Position numbers and translations under genes: made by a program. A stretch of DNA of 64,000 nucleotides from Halalkalibacter wakoensis JCM 9140 (lineage in GTDB: Bacteria > Bacillota > Bacilli > Bacillales > Bacillaceae_D), in assembly GCF_000513095.1 (NCBI RefSeq), contig NZ_BAUT01000011.1, positions 23,496 to 87,495 on the forward strand, in the 5' to 3' direction. A model generated the notes under the pieces. It was not told the origin of the DNA. It ran no database searches and worked only from the letters and a program-made list of their open reading frames with translations. Position 1 is the first letter of the stretch; each line of letters opens with the position of its first letter. Positions 30,352-39,063 of the stretch are shown here, one piece after another.

Positions 30352-31734
30352 ATGACAACGATTGCCGGGCAAGCCAGTCTAGAAAAGAGTCTAACTAAAT
30401 CGGAAAAGAAGAAAGTCATCTTTTTAATTTGCTCAGTTTTATTGTTTTCTGTCATGAATGGAACGATGTTTATGATTGCAGTGCCTGATATTGCGCTGAC
30501 GTTCTCGCTTGCTCCCTCACAAGTCAGTTGGGTTGTTACTGGGTACATTGTCATTTATGCGATTGGGGCATTAATGTACGGGAAGTTAGCGGATATTTAT
30601 CCTTTAAGAACGTTATTAACCATTGGATTAAGTTTTTTTGTTTCTGGTTCTATTTTGGGTTTCTTTGCACCTAGCTTTGGGGTTGTTATTCTTGCTCGGG
30701 TTATTCAGGCAGCCGGTGCCTCTTCCATTGTGGCATTAGTTTTTATTGTGCCGACAAGATATTTTCAGGAGGAAAGGGGAAAAGTACTTGGAATTGTCTC
30801 AAGTACAATGGCTTTTGCTTCAGGAATTGGACCAGTCATTGGTGGATTTATTGCTGGTGTTCTTAATTGGCAGTTTCTCTTTTTAATCTCTGCATTGGTC
30901 ATTTTCGCTATTCCGTTTTTTTGGATTTGGATGCCGGAAGAGAAAAAGAAGGAGGGAAAAGTCGATATTTTTGGGGCAGGGCTGATTGCGTTCGCGGTTG
31001 CTTCATTAATGCTTTTCATTACAGTGGTTAATTGGTGGTTTCTCGTAAGTAGTATCGGATTTTTTGGGTTGTTTGCCGCAAGAACGCGGACTAGTGAGAA
31101 TCCATTTATCCGTCCTGATTTATTTCGGAACAGACCATTTAGAACGACGATTCTTGCTGGCTTTTTTGCGATTATGACGATGTTCGGCATGATGTTAATG
31201 CTGCCTCTTATGTTAAATGAAGTGAATCATCTTAACACATTACATATCGGGCTTACGATTTTCCCAGCTGCAATGGCGGCTGCTTTTACTGGAAGAATAG
31301 CGGGGGTTTTAACCGATAAAAGAGGGAGTAAGCAGGTAGTTATCATTGCATTTGTGTTAATGGTAACTGGTTTTTTCTTGTTATCGACATTTGTTGGCAG
31401 CCCGGCTTGGGTCATAGGGTTGGTTGTGATTATAAGTTATATTGCCTTTCCGTTTATTCAAACAGGAACGGCGACGTTAATTTCCACCTCTCTTCCTAAA
31501 AATGAAATAGGGGTTGGAATGGGAATTTACAACTTATTTAATTTTATGTCAGGAGCAATTGGTGGAGCTGTTATCGGGAAAATTTTAGATTACGAAAGTG
31601 GAGTCCTGCTTAATCCTCTTTCTTTTGCGCAGGACCACGCCATCATGTATAGCAATGTGTTTATTGGTTTGTTGTTGTTGACGGTCGTGAATGGTTTTTG
31701 TTTTTATTTAACTTTAAGGAATTCAACTGTTTAA
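30352..31734 (+). CDS. MFS transporter, Tet(L)/QacA-like 14-helix type
   Basis: 460 residues, close to Tet(L) length (458), with about 14 hydrophobic segments. It shows SWVVTGYIVIYAIGALMYGK with motif A GKLADIYPLRTLLTIG, ARVIQAAGASS in helix 4, and the antiporter motif C GIGPVIGGFIAG. The family exchanges drugs, metal-tetracycline or monovalent cations for protons; in alkaliphiles such proteins may also serve pH homeostasis, but no specific evidence is seen here. GGAGAGG precedes ATG 30352. No regulator is adjacent. Confidence 0.9.
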   Translation: MTTIAGQASLEKSLTKSEKKKVIFLICSVLLFSVMNGTMFMIAVPDIALTFSLAPSQVSWVVTGYIVIYAIGALMYGKLADIYPLRTLLTIGLSFFVSGSILGFFAPSFGVVILARVIQAAGASSIVALVFIVPTRYFQEERGKVLGIVSSTMAFASGIGPVIGGFIAGVLNWQFLFLISALVIFAIPFFWIWMPEEKKKEGKVDIFGAGLIAFAVASLMLFITVVNWWFLVSSIGFFGLFAARTRTSENPFIRPDLFRNRPFRTTILAGFFAIMTMFGMMLMLPLMLNEVNHLNTLHIGLTIFPAAMAAAFTGRIAGVLTDKRGSKQVVIIAFVLMVTGFFLLSTFVGSPAWVIGLVVIISYIAFPFIQTGTATLISTSLPKNEIGVGMGIYNLFNFMSGAIGGAVIGKILDYESGVLLNPLSFAQDHAIMYSNVFIGLLLLTVVNGFCFYLTLRNSTV

Positions 31735-31750
31735 ATTAGAAAATCTTTTG

Positions 31751-31793
31751 AATCAAATGGAGCAAATGTCTGTGACTTCTACTCCATTTGATT
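31751..31793. other. Stem-loop downstream of the MFS gene
   Basis: AATCAAATGGAG / CTCCATTTGATT, perfect 12-bp arms with a 19-nt loop. There is no T-run on the plus strand, so it may be a processing or stability hairpin rather than a terminator. Confidence 0.6.
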
Positions 31794-31930
31794 ATGAAAA
31801 AAACTTGCTTCACCAACAACCATTTTCACAAACAGCCTTTGAATTTAGAATTATTTTCTTTTTCTTTGAATAAACCCTCCTTTTTAATAAAAAATAACGA
31901 TGTGTTTATTAGTAGATAGGAGATGAATAG

Positions 31931-32809
31931 ATGAAAAAGAAAATGATCAAATGGATGTTGGTTTTAGCGCTTATATTATGTTTTCAAATTTCAGATAGCT
32001 TAGCTACTCAAGCAAATGAGACGAGCGCTGTAAATGGTGATGTGGAGCAGCAGTTTTGGTGGAAGAAAGACAAGTCTGATAACCCTAAAGAAGACATTCC
32101 TGATCTTAGAGGAGGGCCTGAAAATCCAGAACGAGTTCGTCAGGTACCAGTAGATATGAGGATCTTGCAGCAACGCTACCCAGATACATTTATTTTACAA
32201 GGCCCTGCTGATCAAAATAGAATCGCTTTAACGTTTGATGATGGTCCAGACCCTCGTTTTACGGAGGAAGTATTGGATGTATTAAATCAATACAATGTTC
32301 CAGCTACATTTTTCTTAATGGGATCAAGAGCAGTTGCATTTCCTGAGATTGCTCAGCGAATCAATAATGAAGGTCATGTGATTGGAAATCATACGTACTT
32401 CCATCCGAACCTTGTGGAAGAGGGAGATATACCTACATTAGAGAGGGAAGTAGCTAGAACGGAAGACGCTCTGAATGACGTGATTGGGTATCGAACCAGT
32501 TTATTTCGGCCACCATACGGTTTTTTGTATAATGAATTGGTAGAAAAACTTGCTGAAATGCAATACTTAATTATTGGCTGGTCTGTCGATTCGTTGGATT
32601 GGCAAGAAGATCCGCCAGAAGTGATCGCATCGAATGTATTAGATAACGTTCACCCTGGTGCGGTTATTCTCATGCATGACGGCGCGGATTGGGACGGAGA
32701 TCGAACGAATACGATTGAATCTCTTCGTCAAATAATTCCGACCTTGCAAGAACAAGGTTACGAATTCGTCACCGTACCGGAATTATTGAATGTTCCGTTT
32801 ACGAAGTGA
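31931..32809 (+). CDS. Secreted polysaccharide deacetylase (NodB family)
   Basis: 292 residues with a signal peptide (KKKMIKWMLVLALILCFQIS) and a linker before a complete NodB domain (about 97-285). Motif 1 is TFDDGPDP, motif 2 is GNHTYFHPNL with the metal-binding His pair, motif 3 is LFRPPYG, motif 4 is WSVDSLDW and motif 5 is ILMHDGA. It removes acetyl groups from a surface glycan such as peptidoglycan. A stop-proximal terminator follows. AGGAG precedes ATG 31931. The exact substrate cannot be read. Confidence 0.95.
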   Translation: MKKKMIKWMLVLALILCFQISDSLATQANETSAVNGDVEQQFWWKKDKSDNPKEDIPDLRGGPENPERVRQVPVDMRILQQRYPDTFILQGPADQNRIALTFDDGPDPRFTEEVLDVLNQYNVPATFFLMGSRAVAFPEIAQRINNEGHVIGNHTYFHPNLVEEGDIPTLEREVARTEDALNDVIGYRTSLFRPPYGFLYNELVEKLAEMQYLIIGWSVDSLDWQEDPPEVIASNVLDNVHPGAVILMHDGADWDGDRTNTIESLRQIIPTLQEQGYEFVTVPELLNVPFTK

Positions 32810-32820
32810 GACTCATAAAT

Positions 32821-32858
32821 AGAAGGTCATGTATGTAAAATACGTGACCTTCTTCTTT
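32821..32858 (+). terminator. Terminator after the deacetylase gene
   Basis: AGAAGGTCATGTA / TACGTGACCTTCT, 13-bp stem with one wobble and a T-rich tail. Confidence 0.85.
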
Positions 32859-32942
32859 TGTCTATTGTATAGACAAATATTAACAAAAAAGCTAGGTTCC
32901 TGTATGATTAATGAGAAATAGAAAGTTATAGGAGTTGAACCA

Positions 32943-33494
32943 ATGGAGCAATCTATCCAGCAAGTTCTTAAAGACCTCGCATCTAAAGACAAACAAATAC
33001 AATATGAGGCTTATCAAACCATTATAGAGGTTACAAAAGAAGAAGTAGACTGGGCTTATGAAGTATGGGATCAATTGCGAGAAGAGGTCACGAATAAAGA
33101 CGCGCATAAGCGTTCGAGAGCAGCGCAATTTCTAGCGAATTTGGCTATTAGTGATCCAGAAAAAAGGATAATTCAAGATTTTTCGGCTGTCTGGGAAGTG
33201 ATGAAAGATGAGAAATTTGTGACAGCTCGACATAGCTTGCAAGCAATTTGGCGCGTAGGGCTAGCAGGAGAAGAGCAGAGAGAGATGGTCGTCAATCACC
33301 TTCGAGAGAGGTATCTTAATTGTTTAACGGAAAAAAACTACACGTTGATTCGATTTGATATTATGGAGGGGTTAGGAAAGTTATATGATGCTACTAAAAA
33401 TGAAGAAATTAAACAGCAAGCTCTTGAATTAATTCAAGACGAATCAGATGAAAAGTATCAGAAGAAATATGCAAAGGTATGGAAAAATAGATAG
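32943..33494 (+). CDS. HEAT-like alpha-solenoid protein
   Basis: 183 residues with no signal peptide or membrane helix. It is made of helix pairs of about 35-40 residues: DKQIQYEAYQTIIEVTKEEV, then DAHKRSRAAQFLANLAISDP, then FVTARHSLQAIWRVGLAGEE, then IRFDIMEGLGKLYDATKN. That is the hydrophobic/charged rhythm of HEAT or PBS-lyase repeats, which bind partner proteins. It starts an operon with a NERD-domain protein (18 bases downstream) and a LysR regulator. The partner is unknown. Confidence 0.75.
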   Translation: MEQSIQQVLKDLASKDKQIQYEAYQTIIEVTKEEVDWAYEVWDQLREEVTNKDAHKRSRAAQFLANLAISDPEKRIIQDFSAVWEVMKDEKFVTARHSLQAIWRVGLAGEEQREMVVNHLRERYLNCLTEKNYTLIRFDIMEGLGKLYDATKNEEIKQQALELIQDESDEKYQKKYAKVWKNR

Positions 33495-33512
33495 TGAAAG
33501 GGGGGTTGGGTG

Positions 33513-34214
33513 ATGATAGGATTTATCGCATTTTTACTAGTGCTAGGATACATCGTCTATGTACCTTTTAAGAATTTTCGCGATTCGAAATATGAGGCAG
33601 CTAGTGGAAATGGTTTTATAAAAACGTTTTTTGACAAAGGCAATTACGGAGAGTATTTAACTTATTTAAAGTTACAGAAGGTCGATGGATATAAACGTAT
33701 TATGACGAATTTATATATACCAGGAAAAGATGGCAAGACGACAGAAGTCGATCTGCTTATGATCACCGAGACAGGGCTGTATGTAGTTGAATCAAAAAAT
33801 TATAGTGGCTGGATTTTTGGAAGTGAGAAATCGAGGTATTGGATGCAGATGTTTCCAAACAAGCAAAAACATCAATTTTTTAATCCGATTTGGCAAAATA
33901 GCGCGCACATCAACGCAATAAAAGGCGTTCTGGATATGCAGGAAGCTCATTTGTTTAAGTCTTACATTATTTTTAGTGAAAGGTGCACGTTGAAAAAGAT
34001 TGATGTCGTTTCTCCAGATGTAAAAGTTATGAAGAGGAATGACCTAACTCGAACACTTACAGACGAAATGAGTAGGTCAGAAAAACGTTGGAGCTCCTTC
34101 CAGGTTGATAGCATTTTCTCGAAGCTTTTTACATATTCACGAGTGGATGATACGGTTAAAAAGTTACATATCGAACAGGTGAGAGAAAAGAGAAAAGTTA
34201 GCGGAAGAAAATAG
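33513..34214 (+). CDS. Membrane-anchored NERD-domain protein
   Basis: 233 residues from ATG 33513 behind GGGGG. An N-terminal membrane helix (IGFIAFLLVLGYIVYVPF) is followed by a NERD domain: GEYLTYLKLQ, then TEVDLLMITETGLYVVESKN, then YSGWIFGS. The E-x-D-x9-E-x-K-type core (EVD...ESKNY) is the restriction-nuclease-like active site. NERD proteins are predicted nucleases of largely unknown role. It is cotranscribed with the HEAT-like gene upstream and the LysR gene 13 bases downstream. Confidence 0.9.
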   Translation: MIGFIAFLLVLGYIVYVPFKNFRDSKYEAASGNGFIKTFFDKGNYGEYLTYLKLQKVDGYKRIMTNLYIPGKDGKTTEVDLLMITETGLYVVESKNYSGWIFGSEKSRYWMQMFPNKQKHQFFNPIWQNSAHINAIKGVLDMQEAHLFKSYIIFSERCTLKKIDVVSPDVKVMKRNDLTRTLTDEMSRSEKRWSSFQVDSIFSKLFTYSRVDDTVKKLHIEQVREKRKVSGRK

Positions 34215-34226
34215 AGGTGACATACG

Positions 34227-35138
34227 ATGACACTACAACAATTAAAATATGTAATTGAAATAGTCCTTTGTGGATCAATTAATGAAGCAGCAAGAAGGCT
34301 TTATATGTCACAACCTAGCCTGTCAAAAGCGGTTAAGGAATTAGAAAAGGAATTAGGAATTACGATTTTCACACGAACAACAAGAGGAATTACTCTTTCT
34401 CCAGACGGAGCTGAATTTTTAGGTTATGCTAGACAAGTAGTGGAGCAAACGGAACTGTTAGAGCGACGCTATTTTGATACGGCTCCTACTCAGCAGTTGT
34501 TTTCCGTTTCGACTCAGCACTACGCGTTTGCGGTCAATGCTTTTGTAGAAATGATTAAAAAGTACGGTGCTGACGAATATCAATTTACATTAAGAGAGAC
34601 AAGAACATATGAAATTATTGAAGATGTGAAAAACTTGCGCAGTGAAATTGGCATTTTGTATGTGAGTTCATTTAACGAGAAGGTTATGAGGCAAATGCTG
34701 AAAGAAGAAGGACTAGAGTTCAACCCGCTTTTTGAGGCATCTCCTCACATCTTCGTTAGCTCAGAAAACCCTCTTGCGTGTAAAAAATCAATCACGCTTG
34801 AAGATTTAGAAGAGTATCCAAGGTTATCATTTGAACAAGGAGAATTTAATTCATTTTATTACTCAGAAGAAATTTTTAGTACCATTCCGCACAAAAAAAG
34901 CATTCAAGTAAGTGACCGAGCCACTCTCTTTAACTTGTTAATTGGTTTAAATGGATATACGATCTCAACTGGAATTTTAAACTCAGATTTAAATGGATCG
35001 AATATTGTGTCCGTTCCTCTTGAAGAGGATGAGTCGATCTCGGTTGGCTGGATTGTTCATAAGAAAACACAATTGACTCGAATGGCCAAATTATATTTAC
35101 AGGAGCTAGAGCAGATCATTGATTCGCATGTCTCATGA
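34227..35138 (+). CDS. LysR-family transcriptional regulator
   Basis: 303 residues. The winged helix-turn-helix (1-60) contains LQQLKYVIEIVLCGSINEAA, RRLYMSQPSLSKAVKELEKE and LGITIFTRTTRGITLSPDG, the family signature. The C-terminal effector domain (about 90-300) is of the substrate-binding type, with YPRLSFEQGEFNSFYY in its second half. It starts 13 bases after the NERD gene, an unusual same-strand position, since LysR genes commonly face their targets. The effector is unknown. Confidence 0.93.
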   Translation: MTLQQLKYVIEIVLCGSINEAARRLYMSQPSLSKAVKELEKELGITIFTRTTRGITLSPDGAEFLGYARQVVEQTELLERRYFDTAPTQQLFSVSTQHYAFAVNAFVEMIKKYGADEYQFTLRETRTYEIIEDVKNLRSEIGILYVSSFNEKVMRQMLKEEGLEFNPLFEASPHIFVSSENPLACKKSITLEDLEEYPRLSFEQGEFNSFYYSEEIFSTIPHKKSIQVSDRATLFNLLIGLNGYTISTGILNSDLNGSNIVSVPLEEDESISVGWIVHKKTQLTRMAKLYLQELEQIIDSHVS

Positions 35139-35413
35139 GGAAGGTTCATTTTGATAAAGGTGTAATGATCTGAAAAATATCAGCAATTCGGTAGCACGAT
35201 GTATATGAAATGACCAGGAAATTTTTTATAATGAAAGAGTCAGTAACTTTAGTTTGAAAGTGTTTATAAATGTAATTGCGTAACTAGTTAAAAAGCACTA
35301 GGAATGGCTACACGTTAGTGAAGTTTGTGATGATTTAGAAATTTTTAACTAGAGATGGATTAAAACATGTTTTAGATATTAATAGAAATAGAATCAAAAG
35401 GGTTGATTTAGGC
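35139..35413. other. Intergenic region upstream of the histidine kinase
   Basis: AT-rich, with stops in all frames. It should carry the kinase promoter and may contain its decayed 5' end. Confidence 0.35.
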
Positions 35414-36977
35414 ATGGTTCAAGCATATATAGCGAGGTAAGAGAGCGTTGTGTAAGAAATGGAGTGGATCCAAGTAAGATTCCTTCTTTTTCAAAGGTTA
35501 CGGCTGAAGAATTAGCAAAAATGGAGATGGAATACAACGAGATGATCGTTGTCATTCATTTTTTTATCAAAAAATTTTTAGAGAAAAGTAAAGGAATTCC
35601 ATTATTAGTCTCAGTAACCGATCAGAATGGAGTTTTTATTGAGTCAATTGGAGATAAAAGCATGAAAGATACAATGGTACACCATGCTGGATTACAGAAA
35701 GGGATTCAATTTACAGAAGAGAAAGCTGGTGTTAGCTCTGTTTTGGCTGCAATAGAGTTAAATCGTCCCATTCAATTGTTAGGATCTGATCACTATCACC
35801 ATTTTCTTCATTCAGCTGCATGTTACAGTGTTCCGCTATCTGTAAACAACAAGTTAAAAGGCACCATATCGGTTATGACATTTTTAAACTATGCGCATCC
35901 TATGATTCTCACTTCCTTAGAAACTGTTGTTGATTCCATTCAAAGAGAATTAGATTTACGCGAACAAAACCGCTATTTAGATCAAATCAATCAAATGATG
36001 CTAGAAAAATCGACGATTGGATATATCGTGATTGAGAAAAATGGTCATATTATTACGGCTAATCCAAAAGCAAAATCGCTCATGCCTGCCCTTGAAAAAA
36101 AGGGACAGTTTATCCATGATATAAAAGAGTTTCATGACATTCAGGAATTCATTGAACAAGGCAACAGCTTAAATGACTATGAAATGGTTCTGCGCAACCC
36201 CCAAACGAGTATTTGTTTAGTGGATTGTTTTCCTTTTTTAGAAGGAAGTTTAATTCAGTTGTACGACATTTCTGAGTATAAAAAAACGGAATCGTACATT
36301 CAGGATGCAGAGAAATTATCAATCCTCGGGCAATTAGCAGCTGGAGTTGCACATGAAATTAAAAATCCTTTAACAACGTTAAAAGGGTTTATTCAACTCA
36401 TTCAAGAAAATCAATATGATGAATCTTTCACACCAGTTCTACTAAAAGAAATTGAGAGAATTAACCATATTACAAATGAATTTCTGAATTTATCTAGACC
36501 AACTGTGAATGCAAAAGATTGGTATGTGATGAGTAAATTATTTACAGAACTTGAAGTGATTTTATCCAGTCTAGCACTTCCTAAAAACATTGATTTTGTG
36601 TTGAACTTGGAAGACGTTCCAGCTATGTATTGTGATGGAAATCAATTGAAGCAAGTCTTTATCAATTTATTTAAAAACAGTGTCGAGGCAGTTGAACAAA
36701 ATGGGGTTATTTCGATTTCTGTCCAGTTGGCTTCTGCTCAGTCTATCCGGATTCGGTTTGAGGATAATGGAGAAGGATTTCCTAATGAAATTCTTACAAA
36801 AGCTGGTCAACCATTTGTCACAACAAAACAAGGCGGGAATGGCTTAGGATCATGATTTGCAAGCGAATTATTGAATCAACTCATAAGGGGCAATTGAAGG
36901 TTTTTAACAATGAACATGGTAGCGCGGTGGTTGATCTTTTTCTTCCTTTGAACGAGAAAAAAACAGAAGGCTACTGA
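35414..36977 (+). pseudogene. Sensor histidine kinase with AcoR-like N-terminus, frameshifted
   Basis: A single long kinase interrupted by indels. The N-terminal part (YSEVRERCVRNGVDPSKIPS) and the GAF-like region with HHFLHSAACYSVPL resemble sensor domains of AcoR-type sigma-54 activators. A PAS-like segment follows, then HisKA with phosphorylated His in AAGVAHEIKNPLTTLKGF, the N-box NQLKQVFINLFKNSVEA and G1 DNGEGF. The frame stops at 36855 inside the G2 box; the next frame continues MICKRIIESTHKGQLK to a stop at 36977, so one base is missing near 36850. The 5' end has no start codon in frame before GTG 35464; ATG 35414 would fit with a second indel. No response regulator is adjacent. Confidence 0.85.
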
Positions 36978-36998
36978 AAGTGAAATAAGATAAAGAGA

Positions 36999-37075
36999 AA
37001 CTCAGGGTACTTTTGAGCCAAGAGCACGAAAAAAGGGAGATTTTCCTTTTTTCGTGCTCTACTCAACCCTGAGTT
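36999..37075. terminator. Nested double-hairpin bidirectional terminator
   Basis: An outer stem, AACTCAGGGT / ACCCTGAGTT, encloses a perfect 16-bp inner stem, AGAGCACGAAAAAAGG / CCTTTTTTCGTGCTCT, with loop GAGATTTT. A T-run follows. The inner stem shares its GAAAAAAGG core and ATTTT loop with hairpins at 41325 and 43254. Confidence 0.85.
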
Positions 37076-37077
37076 TT

Positions 37078-38241
37078 TTAATTGTTTCGGCTAGATTGTT
37101 GCAATGCTGGTCGCGTGATCGAAAAAAGTGAAAGATCATGTTTGGTTTTTCCAGTAAGAGCTAATTGGCTTAGGACTTCTCCTATTACACTAGCAAATTT
37201 AAATCCATGACCAGAAAAACCAGCGGCGAGAACGACATGTTTATAAAAAGGATGCAAGTCGATCACAAAATGTTCATCAGGGGTATTCGTGTACATGCAC
37301 ACCCGTCCTCTTTTTAGGCTGCCAGCAGCTTGGGGCATATAACGCTCTAAAAACTCTCGAGTATACGCTTCATCTTCTGGATAAATACCAAACTGACGAT
37401 CAACCTTATCCGGATCAACTGGTTGACCGTAATCATGCCGCCCTATTTTGACACCACTCCCATCAAAACTTGGAAAGCCATAATACATTCCGATTGAGCT
37501 AACAGCCGTAAACGCTGGGAATGTAGTCGATGAATATAGCATTTCATCCGCTTCAAACCAGCCAATTGTTTGCCGACGTGGCTCAATGGGAACGTTTAAG
37601 TCGAGTTTAGCGAACCATTTACTGTTCCAAGCACCAGAGCTTAATATCAGTTTATTGGCGGTGAATAAGCCTTTATCTGTCTGAATGGAAACGCTATTCT
37701 CCCCAACGGTCACGTCCTCAACGGGCGTATTCGGTAAGATTGTTGCGCCGTGAGCAAGTGCAAGCTCACGGTACGCACGAATACAATTTTCACTAAACAA
37801 TACACCTGATTCAGGCTCAAATATAGCATGATAATCATCCGGAAGTTTGACGCCAGACCAACGGTTTTGAACTTCGGTTGCATCAAGTACTTCTATAGGC
37901 AGGGAATATTGTTTGGCGCTTTCGATGGCTTCATCAATAAAAGCAGAATCGTTTTTGGGACCAAACCCTAAGACCCTAGTTTTCGTAAAAATATTGTGGT
38001 GTGTTTCATTTTGTAATTCATCCCATAATTGTTGTGCGCGTAACGCAAGCGGCACATACCCACGGCCTTCTCCGTAAGCATGACGGATGATTCGTGTATC
38101 CCCGTGGTGGCTACCTTCAGTGTGAGGAGGGTCAAACGCATCAACAAGTAAAGTTGTAACGCCTTGCTTTGCTAAGTAATATCCCGCAGCCATCCCCATT
38201 GAACCTGCGCCAATAATAATCACGTCAAAATGTCTTTTCAT
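37078..38241 (-). CDS. soxA: Monomeric sarcosine oxidase
   Basis: 387 residues, matching the length of the Bacillus monomeric enzyme. The FAD-binding start is FDVIIIGAGSMGMAAGYYLA, followed by DAFDPPHTEGSHHGDTRIIR. Cys315 in RGRVCMYT is at the position of the covalent FAD attachment; KIGRHDYGQ carries the active-site Lys and His. The enzyme oxidises sarcosine to glycine, formaldehyde and H2O2. AAGGAG precedes ATG 38241. A TetR gene lies 40 bases upstream on the same strand and probably shares the transcript. An N-methyl-amino-acid oxidase with other substrate is the main alternative. Confidence 0.95.
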   Translation of the reverse strand: MKRHFDVIIIGAGSMGMAAGYYLAKQGVTTLLVDAFDPPHTEGSHHGDTRIIRHAYGEGRGYVPLALRAQQLWDELQNETHHNIFTKTRVLGFGPKNDSAFIDEAIESAKQYSLPIEVLDATEVQNRWSGVKLPDDYHAIFEPESGVLFSENCIRAYRELALAHGATILPNTPVEDVTVGENSVSIQTDKGLFTANKLILSSGAWNSKWFAKLDLNVPIEPRRQTIGWFEADEMLYSSTTFPAFTAVSSIGMYYGFPSFDGSGVKIGRHDYGQPVDPDKVDRQFGIYPEDEAYTREFLERYMPQAAGSLKRGRVCMYTNTPDEHFVIDLHPFYKHVVLAAGFSGHGFKFASVIGEVLSQLALTGKTKHDLSLFSITRPALQQSSRNN

Positions 38242-38281
38242 GAAAATCTCCTTAATCTACGTTTGTCTTGTTACTATGAAA

Positions 38282-38908
38282 TTAGTTTTTTTGAAAAAGT
38301 CCATTCCAAAAGAAAGCGACAAGTTGTTCAGCCGATTCTTGAATCGTTGGGAAAATAGGAGTGTTATCTGGATTTCGGTAATTTCCAACCTTCATTAAAG
38401 AGATAAATGCTTGTGTAGCAAATAAAGGATTTACAGCAGTTATTTCTCCTGAGTCCATTGCTTCGTTAAAGGCTTTTTCTATTACATCATGCATGTAATG
38501 CTCGGCATCATGCATTTTTTTGATTTGTTCATCTGATAAGACGTCTTTTGTTTCTCTCAAAAAATGATCTAAATCGATGTCGACTGTCGCTTTTAAGTGA
38601 CCAGTTGCCACTTCTAACAAGCGCTCGCGTAAAGGAAGATCTTTGCTTAACATCGTTTCCATATGCTGACGAATCCGGTACATTAACTGTATCATTGCTT
38701 CCGTGTATAATTCCGTTTTGCTGGAGTAGTAATAATAGACGGTTGCTTTTGTGACATTGCATGTTGCTGCAATGTCATCAACGGAGATATTTTTGTAGCC
38801 ATTCTTTAAAAACAGGCTCGTAGCAGCATTTAGAATGAGATGATCTGTTGGTTGCTTTTGTTGATTAGTAGGAGGTCTCCCTAAAGCTCGTTTCGATGTG
38901 TTTCCCAT
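38282..38908 (-). CDS. TetR/AcrR family transcriptional regulator
   Basis: 208 residues. The N-terminal helix-turn-helix contains ILNAATSLFLKNGYKNISVD, DIAATCNVTKATVYYYY and SSKTELYTEAM, typical of the family. AAGGAGAG precedes ATG 38908. It is divergent from the MMPL exporter gene, whose promoter overlaps an imperfect palindrome around AACCGGTA, and lies 40 bases before soxA. It most likely represses the exporter and itself; control of soxA would follow from cotranscription. The inducer is unknown. Confidence 0.9.
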   Translation of the reverse strand: MGNTSKRALGRPPTNQQKQPTDHLILNAATSLFLKNGYKNISVDDIAATCNVTKATVYYYYSSKTELYTEAMIQLMYRIRQHMETMLSKDLPLRERLLEVATGHLKATVDIDLDHFLRETKDVLSDEQIKKMHDAEHYMHDVIEKAFNEAMDSGEITAVNPLFATQAFISLMKVGNYRNPDNTPIFPTIQESAEQLVAFFWNGLFQKN

Positions 38909-38990
38909 CTGTCTCTCCTTGAAAAATAAAATTATGTTTTAGTATAGCATACATAAACAGCTCTTGTTGCTCTATATAAACACATTTTAA

Positions 38991-39019
38991 TTGATAATTA
39001 ACTAACCGGTATATATAAT
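38991..39019 (+). promoter_or_regulatory. Sigma-A promoter of the MMPL exporter gene
   Basis: TTGATA and TATAAT separated by exactly 17 bp. The spacer holds TAACCGGTAT, a candidate TetR half-palindrome. Transcription should begin near 39026, which excludes ATG 39022 as the start codon. Confidence 0.8.
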
Positions 39020-39063
39020 TAATGCAAATATGTGTTTTGACTGAAAAAGGGAGAGAGATGGAA

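Noticed and set aside
39022..39063. Upstream ATG for the MMPL gene
   Set aside because: It lies three bases after the -10 box, before the expected transcription start.
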